This document shows, one piece after another, positions 1-6,412 of a DNA stretch of 7,872 nt. Origin of the DNA: Phycisphaerales bacterium UBA4658 (GTDB taxonomy: Bacteria > Planctomycetota > Phycisphaerae > Phycisphaerales > UBA1924); the NCBI GenBank assembly GCA_002405485.1, contig DHLW01000072.1, positions 12,380 to 20,251 on the forward strand, in the 5' to 3' direction. The position numbers and the translations under genes are program-made. The notes beneath the pieces are model-generated. The model saw only the letters and a program-made list of their open reading frames with translations, was not told the origin of the DNA and made no database searches. How positions within the stretch are numbered: position 1 is the stretch's first letter; each line of letters begins with the position of its first letter.

Positions 1-306
1 CTGCTGGGCGCGGGCCTCGGGTCGCTGGGTTCGGCGAACCGCGCGTTCGTCGGATTTCTCGCTCCCGCGAGCCGCACCGGAGAGGTCTTCGGGCTCTGGG
101 GGCTGGTCTTCAAGCTCGCCGCCGTCTTCACGATTCCCTTCGCCGTGGTCAAAGACGCGTTCGGCACGCCAGCGTCGCTGCTCGTCCTCGCGGGCTTTCT
201 GCTCGTCGGTCTCGGGCTGACACTGCTCGTGAACGAGAAACGCGGCCGAGACGTCGCCGCGTCGGTCGACGCAAACCCCGCTGGCGCAGGTGCTGGACAT
301 CGGTAG
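1..306 (+). CDS. C-terminal part of probable MFS transporter, UMF1 (Atg22-like) family (5' truncated)
   Basis: Frame 1 is open from the first base to a TAG stop at 304-306 and gives 101 residues. The fragment begins with a Gly-rich helix containing GSLGSANRAFVGFLAP. The pattern small-Gly helix, S/A-N-R-A, then L-x-P, then G-E-V-F-G-L-W-G-L is like the loop and helix near the end of UMF1-type major facilitator transporters (usual form: R-x-x-E-F-F-G-x-Y). Two hydrophobic stretches follow, at about residues 33-49 and 58-76 of the fragment. A short charged cytoplasmic tail (NEKRGRD onward) ends the protein. It would be an inner-membrane transporter; the substrate cannot be told. The start lies outside the window. 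It is convergent with the hrpA-like gene, whose stop is 69 bases away. The membrane nature is seen directly; the family call rests on motif memory of a short fragment and is moderate. Confidence 0.65.
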   Translation: MLGAGLGSLGSANRAFVGFLAPASRTGEVFGLWGLVFKLAAVFTIPFAVVKDAFGTPASLLVLAGFLLVGLGLTLLVNEKRGRDVAASVDANPAGAGAGHR

Positions 307-375
307 TTGCGGATCGAGCCGATCCTCCTCGCAGCTCCGCGTGCAACGCACACCGGCGGATCCGCCGTCTCGGAT
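307..375. other. Convergent intergenic gap with a 14-bp perfect palindrome
   Basis: This 69-base gap separates the stop of the plus-strand transporter from the stop of the minus-strand helicase. The only structure I see is a perfect palindrome at 354-367 (CGGCGGATCCGCCG), which can fold as a 5-bp GC stem with a GATC loop. No run of T follows it on either strand, so it is not a classical intrinsic terminator. It could still slow both polymerases. A role is inferred only from its position. Confidence 0.3.
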
Positions 376-3300
376 TCAGCCCTCGTCGGTTCGCACCTTC
401 CCCCACTGCTGCTCCAACCGCTTGGGCGAGACGGGCATGAGCGTGGCCTGCCGTCCTTCGGCATCACCCCACAGCGAGATGCGGAACTCCTCCAGCATCC
501 AGCGGTACTGGATGAGCTCGGTATCGGCTCGGGCCGCCGCCCCGCCCTGCTCGATGCGCACTCGGAAGCGGCTCCACCACGGCGCAAACTCGTTGAGCAG
601 CCGAAGCTCACGCGCTGGGCCGCCATGACCCGAAACGTCGGCGACGACCAGCCGCTCCAGCCGCCGGCGAACGGATCCGAGATATCTCGGATACTGCCAG
701 AGCCAGTTCAGCGGCGTGCGGGTCCAGAAACGCGGGGCGAGCAGGAAGGCGAGTTGCACGCGCAGGTCGAGCAGCACGCCATGGAGCAGTCCGGCGTTCG
801 GACCGAGCAGACCCGCCAGCCGCTCGGTCTCCTCGCGGCCGTTGAGCTTCGGCCCAAGGGTCAGGCCGATCGCCGCGATCTCGCGCACGACGCGCTCGGC
901 GAGCGCGAGAACATCGCGACCCGACTGGCCGATGTGGTTCCATCGCTCGTTCACCGCGGCGTCGAAGCGGGCCTTGTTGCGGATCGCCGCGTCGTCCGGC
1001 CGGCCCTCAAGCCGCGAAGCGTCCGTTGCGGAGCCCTCCCACGCCCGCGCCGCGATCAGCTCCGCGAGCTGCTCGTGGAACATGCCGCTCTTGAACCCAT
1101 CGGGCATGCCCCCCGACACGCAGCCAGGCACGGCCTGCTCGGCGCTCAGCGCCAGAAGGTCGAGCTTCTCGATGCCCGGTGTTGTCCGAACCAGCGAGCG
1201 GCACTCGCGGCGGACCTGAACAAAGAAGAGCTTGCGGACGCCGAGGCGGTGCGTGCGCTCCGCTCGCTCTCGATCGACCAGCAGTCGAAGCGAGACCTCC
1301 TCCGCGGCATCCTCGTCGGCAAGTGCGGGAAAGAGCGTCATCACCCGCCCCAGCGAGGGCACGCGCACGTCGACGCTCTCGGGCATGTCGCCGAAGTCCC
1401 AGAGCAGAACGCCGGAGCGATTCCACGGGCCGTCGGGGATCGCCACCAGCGAGGCCTCGTCCTGCCCGCGGAGCTGACGCCGGATCTTCGAGAGGTCGCG
1501 CCCGATCGCGAGCACGCGCTTCTGCGCATCCAACACGCGCAGGTTCATGAACAGGTGCGTCGGCAGACGCGCAAGTGCATGGTTCCAGTGATCCTGAGCG
1601 ACGTACACCCCCGTCATCTCGCGCAGCGCCCCGGTGAGCGACTCGATCAGACCTCCTCGGGCAAAGGTCATTCGCGCGAGCGCCGCCTCGGCCGTCTGAC
1701 TCGCGGGAACGAAGCTCACTCGCACCGCCTTGGGCAGTTCCCGCAGAAGCGTCTCGACCTTCTCTCGCAGGAGCCCGGGCACCAGCCACTCCAGCCGCTG
1801 GGCGGCAAGCGCCGGGAGCATCTCCACCGGCACCACGAGCGTCACCCCGTCCTCGATGTGCGCAGGATCGTTGCGATACTCCAGCAGCAGATCGCGGTCG
1901 CCCACGCGCAGCACGTCGGGATACTGCTCGGCCGGCGGCTCGACCTTGCCCGGGGCCAGGACGTCCGCCTTGCGCATGAGCAGGACGCTCTGATCGCGCG
2001 ATTCCGCCCGCCGACGCCACTGCTCAAAGTCCTTGACGCTCGACACATCCCGGGGAACACGCTGGTCATAGAACGCATACAACGCGGCAGTGTCGGCGAG
2101 GAGGTCGCGCGTGCGAGCCCGCTCCTGCAGGTCCTTGATCTGGCTCGTCAGTGCGTGGTTGTGCGAGAAGAACTTCGCCGGCGTGAGATACTCACCCCCC
2201 ACAAGCGCGTGCTGGATGAGCAGCGCCCGGCTGACGTTGGGATCGATCGTCGAGAAGTCGACCTTCCGGCGCGCCACGATCTCCAGACCAAACAGCGTCA
2301 CCGTCTCATACGCGCTCGCACGCGCCAGATCCGCGTCCCAGTGCGGCTCGGCGTACGTGCGTTTGACCAGGTGGCCGCCGATCTCCTCGATCCACGACGG
2401 CTGGATCGGTGCGATCGTTCTGGCGTAGGTCCGAGTCGTCTTGACGATCTCCGCGGCCATCACCCAGCGCGGCGCCCGAGGGCGATCGCCCTCCTCGTCT
2501 GCGCCGCGCCGACCGCTCGGCGCCGGCGTGGTCCGCTGGCCGCTCGCCGCGTCCCGGCGGAACAGCACGGAGCCCGGGAAGATGCTGAAGCGGACGCCTC
2601 GTGCGCCGTCATACTCCCCCTCGCCGGCCATGATCTCCGCCCGAGATCTGTCCGAGCGCTTGCCGATCGACGAGAGCAGCCCGCTGAGCAGGGCCCGGTG
2701 GATGCCGTCCGGTCGCGCGGGACGATCGTTGGTCCTGGCGCCCATGTCGGTCATCAGTTCGCGGAGCTGATGGTGGATGTCGTGCCACTCGCGGAATCGC
2801 ACAAAGTTGATGAAGTGCTCCCGGCACCATCGTCGGAACGCGCTGCCGCTCAGCCGCTTCTGCTGCGCGTGAAGCTCGTGCCAGAGCTTGAGAAACGAGA
2901 GCACGTCCGACCCCTCGTCGCGAAACATCGCGTGCTTGGCATCGGCCTCGGCGGCACGGTCGATCGGGCGCTCGCGCGGGTCCTGCGTCGAGAGCGCCGC
3001 CGCCACCACCAGCGCCTCGCTCAGACACCGCTCGTGCTCCGCCGCCAGCAGCATGCGTCCGATTCGCGGGTCGATCGGCAGGCGGGCGAGTCGCCGACCG
3101 ATCTCCGTCAGCGTCATCCGCAGCCCGCCGGACTGCAGCGCGTTGATCTCCAGAAGCGTGTCGTATCCATCCCGCACCGCCCGCGGATCCGGCGGATCGA
3201 TGAACGGAAAGTCCTCGATGTCTCCCAGCTCAAGCGCATGCATCTGCAGGATCACCGAGGCCAGGTTCGTCCGCAGGATCTCCGGATCCGTGAACTCCGG

Positions 3301-4653
3301 GCGCGCGTTGAAACTCTCCTCCGAGTACAGCCGCACGCACACGCCCGGCTCCACCCGCCCGCATCGCCCAGATCGCTGGTTCGCGCTTGCCCGACTGATC
3401 GGCTCGATCGGCAGCCGCTGCACCTTGATCCGCGGCGAGTATCGGCTGATCCGCGCTTGCCCGGAGTCGATCACGTACCGGATGCCCGGCACCGTGAGCG
3501 ACGTCTCGGCCACGTTGGTCGCCAAGATGATCCGCCGGCGACCCTTCTCACGCTGAAAGACCCGCTGCTGCTCCTCCGCGCTCAGACGCGCAAACAGCGG
3601 AATCACGTCCACGCGATGCGCCGGACGAAGCTGATGCTTCCGCAGCGCCTCGGCGGTCTCGCGAATCTCACGCTCCCCGGGCAGGAACACCAGCACATCC
3701 CCCGGATCCGGACGCGCCCCATCGAGCGTGCTCAGCTCGTCCACCGCACGCAGGATCGCCTGCTCAAGATCGATATCCTCCTCGCCGTCGTGCGGCGATT
3801 CCAGCGGGCGATACACCACATCCACCGGATACGTCCGTCCTGACGCCTCGATCACCGGCGGCCTCGGCCTGCCCGGCAGCGAGAAGTGCTCCGCAAACCG
3901 CTGCGGATCGATCGTCGCGCTCGTCACCACCAGCTTCAGGTCGGGCCGTCGCGGCAGCAGTTGCCGAAGATACCCGAGCAGAAAGTCGATGTTCAGCGAA
4001 CGCTCGTGCGCCTCGTCGATCACCAACGCGTCGTACGCGTTCAGATACCGGTCGCCCTGCGTCTCGGCGAGCAGGATCCCGTCGGTCATCAGCTTGATCA
4101 GCGCGTGATCGCCGGTGTGGTCCGTGAATCGCACCTTGTACCCCACCACGCCCGCTGGGCCCAGCGGCGTCTGAAGCTCGTCGGCAACTCGCGCGGCCAC
4201 CGCCCGCGCCGCGATCCGCCTGGGCTGCGTGTGCCCGATCATGCCCCGCACGCCGCACCCGGCCTCCAGGAGCATCTTCGGAATCTGCGTGGTCTTGCCC
4301 GAGCCGGTCGCGCCGCACACGACCACGACCTGATGCTCACGGATCGCCGCCACGATCTCGTCGCGCTGTCTTGCCACCGGTAGATCGACCGGATAGCTCA
4401 CCTGCGGCACGCGAGAGCGCCGCTCCTCCAGACGCCGCGCCGACCGCTCGATCTGCTCGGCAATCACCTTGAGCGCTTCTTCGGCCCGTCCGCTCGCGTC
4501 GCGGGATCCATCGCCCGACCGCACGCGATCATGCCGCACCGCGCGCTCCAGATGCCGAAGCCGCGCCCGATACCGCCGAGCGTCGGCGATCGACACCTCG
4601 TCCAGCCGCCGATACAGCGGGAGCAATCGTTCATGGGCCGCCTGCGGAGTCAC
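376..4653 (-). CDS. hrpA: ATP-dependent RNA helicase HrpA (DEAH-box, full length)
   Basis: 1425 residues; E. coli HrpA has about 1300. HrpA is a cytoplasmic DEAH-box 3'-5' RNA helicase linked to mRNA processing and to stalled ribosomes. Motifs visible in order: I GATGSGKT (114-121), Ia TQPRRIAA (142-149), DEAH (213-216), SAT (245-247), motif IV region FLPGEREI (323-330), motif V TNVAETSL (379-386), motif VI QRSGRCGR (426-433). A helicase-associated HA2 region follows (about 500-600), then an OB-fold region containing RFSIFPGS (688-695) and KRTYAEPHW (764-772), then the long C-terminal DUF3418 domain typical of HrpA (about 800-1415), closing with PVSPKRLEQQW. The GTG start gives an N-terminus about the same length as the E. 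coli protein before the shared RLD element. No Shine-Dalgarno site lies at a usable distance. Two oddities: Ala instead of the usual Glu in motif I, and a 27-residue polar insertion at 701-727. The family call is secure. Confidence 0.96.
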   Translation of the reverse strand: MTPQAAHERLLPLYRRLDEVSIADARRYRARLRHLERAVRHDRVRSGDGSRDASGRAEEALKVIAEQIERSARRLEERRSRVPQVSYPVDLPVARQRDEIVAAIREHQVVVVCGATGSGKTTQIPKMLLEAGCGVRGMIGHTQPRRIAARAVAARVADELQTPLGPAGVVGYKVRFTDHTGDHALIKLMTDGILLAETQGDRYLNAYDALVIDEAHERSLNIDFLLGYLRQLLPRRPDLKLVVTSATIDPQRFAEHFSLPGRPRPPVIEASGRTYPVDVVYRPLESPHDGEEDIDLEQAILRAVDELSTLDGARPDPGDVLVFLPGEREIRETAEALRKHQLRPAHRVDVIPLFARLSAEEQQRVFQREKGRRRIILATNVAETSLTVPGIRYVIDSGQARISRYSPRIKVQRLPIEPISRASANQRSGRCGRVEPGVCVRLYSEESFNARPEFTDPEILRTNLASVILQMHALELGDIEDFPFIDPPDPRAVRDGYDTLLEINALQSGGLRMTLTEIGRRLARLPIDPRIGRMLLAAEHERCLSEALVVAAALSTQDPRERPIDRAAEADAKHAMFRDEGSDVLSFLKLWHELHAQQKRLSGSAFRRWCREHFINFVRFREWHDIHHQLRELMTDMGARTNDRPARPDGIHRALLSGLLSSIGKRSDRSRAEIMAGEGEYDGARGVRFSIFPGSVLFRRDAASGQRTTPAPSGRRGADEEGDRPRAPRWVMAAEIVKTTRTYARTIAPIQPSWIEEIGGHLVKRTYAEPHWDADLARASAYETVTLFGLEIVARRKVDFSTIDPNVSRALLIQHALVGGEYLTPAKFFSHNHALTSQIKDLQERARTRDLLADTAALYAFYDQRVPRDVSSVKDFEQWRRRAESRDQSVLLMRKADVLAPGKVEPPAEQYPDVLRVGDRDLLLEYRNDPAHIEDGVTLVVPVEMLPALAAQRLEWLVPGLLREKVETLLRELPKAVRVSFVPASQTAEAALARMTFARGGLIESLTGALREMTGVYVAQDHWNHALARLPTHLFMNLRVLDAQKRVLAIGRDLSKIRRQLRGQDEASLVAIPDGPWNRSGVLLWDFGDMPESVDVRVPSLGRVMTLFPALADEDAAEEVSLRLLVDRERAERTHRLGVRKLFFVQVRRECRSLVRTTPGIEKLDLLALSAEQAVPGCVSGGMPDGFKSGMFHEQLAELIAARAWEGSATDASRLEGRPDDAAIRNKARFDAAVNERWNHIGQSGRDVLALAERVVREIAAIGLTLGPKLNGREETERLAGLLGPNAGLLHGVLLDLRVQLAFLLAPRFWTRTPLNWLWQYPRYLGSVRRRLERLVVADVSGHGGPARELRLLNEFAPWWSRFRVRIEQGGAAARADTELIQYRWMLEEFRISLWGDAEGRQATLMPVSPKRLEQQWGKVRTDEG

Positions 4654-4659
4654 GCTCTC

Positions 4660-4665
4660 ACGGTA
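4660..4665 (-). promoter_or_regulatory. Candidate -10 box for hrpA, placed for a leaderless transcript
   Basis: On the minus strand TACCGT is followed by six bases and then the GTG start codon. A TAC-N-N-T hexamer is a common -10 form in GC-rich bacteria. A transcript starting about seven bases downstream would begin at the GTG itself, which would explain the missing ribosome binding site. No good -35 hexamer is visible 17 bases upstream. This is a pattern-based guess. Confidence 0.25.
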
Positions 4666-4741
4666 TGGGCGCGCCGGTGCTGATTCCGCCGGTTGGCCAG
4701 ATGCCCTCCGCGCTTCTTCGCTGGCGGGCGGGACGATGTGG

Positions 4742-4747
4742 TACGCT
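4742..4747 (+). promoter_or_regulatory. Candidate -10 box for the S10 peptidase gene
   Basis: TACGCT sits in the context GTACGCTCCG, 31 bases before the ATG at 4773. It resembles the CTACCATCCG context upstream of the next gene. The implied transcription start near 4754 would leave a short leader carrying the AGGAG at 4767-4771. No clear -35 element is seen, so confidence is low. Confidence 0.3.
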
Positions 4748-4766
4748 CCGGGTCGTCCGCTCAGAC

Positions 4767-4771
4767 AGGAG
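4767..4771 (+). promoter_or_regulatory. Shine-Dalgarno site AGGAG that bears on the S10 peptidase start
   Basis: AGGAG ends one base before an ATG (4773) and seven bases before an in-frame GTG (4779). Usual spacing is about 5-9 bases, so the site fits the GTG better than the ATG. The two starts differ by only two residues (MPV versus V). The site argues strongly against the much longer ORF that begins at 4665. Confidence 0.5.
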
Positions 4772-4772
4772 C

Positions 4773-6320
4773 ATGCCCGTGGCCAAGGTCCCTTCCGCCG
4801 CCCCCGAACTCCCGAGAACGTCGTACACGCCGCCCCGAGGCGCCGAGCGCAGCATTCCCCTCCCCGGCGACGCCCGCCGCCGAACCGTGCGAGCCACCGC
4901 CGATTGGATCATCGTGCGAGAGCACGGCATCCCCGCCGCCGAAGTCTTCTTCACCGCCTACCAGCGCGAAGACGCCAAGCGCGATCGTGCAACGGCACGA
5001 CCCGTCATGTTCCTGTTCAACGGCGGCCCTGGCGCGGCGTCGGCGTTCCTGCACCTGGGCACCGCGGGGCCGCTGCGCGTCGGCTTCTCTCCCGACGGTC
5101 GCTCTCTGCCGCCTCCCGCCCGCATCCTGCCAAACGCAGAGCACTGGCTGGACTTTGCCGACCTGGTCTTCATCGATCCCGTCGGCACCGGGTTCAGCAG
5201 AACCGTGCACGAGGCCCGGCTCGAGCAGCAGGCCTTCGACGCCGACGACGACAAGCGCGAGAAACGCACCAAGGAACTGCCCGACGCCAAGAAGGGGTTC
5301 TTCAAGATCAAGCGCGACATCGACGTGCTCTGCGAGACCGTCGCCGCATGGCTCAGCCGCTTCAATCGGTGGCAGAGCCCCGTCTACATCGCCGGCGAGA
5401 GCTACGGCGGATTCAGAGTGGGCAAGCTCATGCGTGCGCTCCCCGAACGCGGCGTCGGGCTGAGCGGGGCGATCATGATCTCTCCCGCGATCGACTTCCT
5501 CTCCATCAACGGCTCGGACTACGACCTCGCCACCTGGATCACCGGAACCCCGTCCATGGCTCTGGCCGCCGGGTACCACCGCAAGACCCGCGGCCGCTTC
5601 GCCGGGCTCAAGCCCGCCGAACTCGCCGCCAAGGCCGAGGCCTTTGCCACGAGCGAACTGGCCCTCCTGCTCATCCAGGGCGAACGGGCCGCGCCAAGCT
5701 CGCGCAAGAAGACGCTCGACACGCTCGCCGATCTCGTCGGGCGCAGCCCCGAGATCGTCCACCGTTCCGGCGGCCGCATCAAGCCCGAGCACTTCGTCCG
5801 CGAGTTGCTCCGCGATCAGGGCCTCGTCTGCGGGTACTACGACGCGGCCATCACCGGGCCGAATGTCTTCCCCGATCGCGATGGCGACGCCAACCCAGAC
5901 CCCACGCTCTCAGGAATCATGTCCTCCTTCACTGCCGGCGCCAACACGCTGCTCCGCGGCACACTCGGTGTCGATACCTCCCGCGAGTACGTTCTGCTCT
6001 GCGAAGATGCCTGGAAGCAGTGGATCGACGATCGCTCGGAGGGGTACTGGGCACGGCAACTCGAGTGTGCCGATGACATGCGCTACGGCCAGGCCATGAA
6101 CCCCCACATGCAACTGCTTGTCGCCCACGGTCGATTCGATCTCGTCACCACCTACTTCGCCACCGCCCAGAGCATCGCCACCCTCCGACTGCCGCCAAAG
6201 CTCCGCGACAGGGTCACCCTCTCGGTCTACGACGGCGGCCACATGTTCTACACATGGGATCTACCCCGCACGCTCATCCGCGACGATGTCGCCAAGCTCG
6301 TCCGCGGAACTTCCGGCTGA
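4773..6320 (+). CDS. S10-family serine carboxypeptidase-like protein
   Basis: 515 residues from ATG 4773; GTG 4779 is equally plausible. S10 peptidases are alpha/beta-hydrolases that remove C-terminal residues from peptides. Hallmarks, numbered from the ATG: NGGPG substrate/oxyanion motif at 83-87, DPVGTGFS at 135-142, nucleophile Ser210 in GESYGG, catalytic Asp456 in GRFD, catalytic His490 in DGGHMF. Triad order and spacing are as in the family, so it should be active. No signal peptide or membrane segment is visible from any in-frame start, whereas most bacterial relatives I know are exported. A charged insert lies at about 150-180 between GTGFS and the helix before the nucleophile, and an acidic DxDGDxxxD loop at 368-376. 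It is divergent from hrpA and co-directional with the EEP gene 92 bases downstream. Substrate unknown. The family call is firm; location and role are open. Confidence 0.92.
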   Translation: MPVAKVPSAAPELPRTSYTPPRGAERSIPLPGDARRRTVRATADWIIVREHGIPAAEVFFTAYQREDAKRDRATARPVMFLFNGGPGAASAFLHLGTAGPLRVGFSPDGRSLPPPARILPNAEHWLDFADLVFIDPVGTGFSRTVHEARLEQQAFDADDDKREKRTKELPDAKKGFFKIKRDIDVLCETVAAWLSRFNRWQSPVYIAGESYGGFRVGKLMRALPERGVGLSGAIMISPAIDFLSINGSDYDLATWITGTPSMALAAGYHRKTRGRFAGLKPAELAAKAEAFATSELALLLIQGERAAPSSRKKTLDTLADLVGRSPEIVHRSGGRIKPEHFVRELLRDQGLVCGYYDAAITGPNVFPDRDGDANPDPTLSGIMSSFTAGANTLLRGTLGVDTSREYVLLCEDAWKQWIDDRSEGYWARQLECADDMRYGQAMNPHMQLLVAHGRFDLVTTYFATAQSIATLRLPPKLRDRVTLSVYDGGHMFYTWDLPRTLIRDDVAKLVRGTSG

Positions 6321-6371
6321 TCGTCGCGTGCTCTCTGCCGCGCATGCGCGTCCGATCGCAAGCTGTTCGGC

Positions 6372-6377
6372 TACCAT
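6372..6377 (+). promoter_or_regulatory. Candidate -10 box for the EEP-family gene
   Basis: TACCAT in the context CTACCATCCG lies 41 bases before ATG 6413. The same TAC-N-N-TCCG arrangement occurs upstream of the S10 peptidase gene at 4742-4750. It matches TATAAT at the first two and last two positions. No convincing -35 hexamer is visible. If real, the EEP gene can be transcribed apart from the peptidase gene. Confidence 0.3.
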
Positions 6378-6399
6378 CCGCGTCCGCACGCCTCCCTCC

Positions 6400-6403
6400 G
6401 GAG
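6400..6403 (+). promoter_or_regulatory. Shine-Dalgarno site GGAG fixing the EEP gene start
   Basis: GGAG is followed by nine bases and then ATG 6413, a workable spacing. This supports ATG 6413 rather than the upstream in-frame ATG at 6254, which lies inside the peptidase gene and would add 53 residues with no resemblance to an EEP protein. Confidence 0.6.
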
Positions 6404-6412
6404 TTTGCCTTC

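Noticed and set aside
307..3843. Plus-strand open frame of 1178 codons opposite the helicase gene
   Set aside because: It lies fully antisense to hrpA, whose motifs are unmistakable. Its product is Arg/His/Gln/Leu-rich low-complexity sequence with no motif, as expected when a GC-rich gene is read on the other strand.
4665..4772. Upstream extension of the S10 peptidase to an ATG at 4665
   Set aside because: It would begin only 12 bases from the hrpA start, span the promoter-like box and AGGAG site, and add sequence unlike a signal peptide or the family.
4761..5792. Minus-strand open frame of 343 codons opposite the S10 gene
   Set aside because: Antisense shadow of a gene with a complete catalytic triad; composition is Gly/Ala/Glu-rich without motifs.
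4469..6076. Plus-strand open frame of 535 codons across the hrpA start and the S10 gene
   Set aside because: Arg- and Ser-rich product in a different frame from the S10 peptidase; it is a frame shadow.
6339..6350. 12-bp palindrome CGCGCATGCGCG downstream of the S10 gene, considered as a terminator
   Set aside because: Only a 4-bp stem with a 4-base loop and no T-run; palindromes of this kind are common in GC-rich DNA.
6254..6412. Upstream extension of the EEP protein to an ATG at 6254
   Set aside because: It overlaps the S10 gene and ignores the GGAG at 6400-6403; the added residues are Arg/Pro-rich with no family resemblance.
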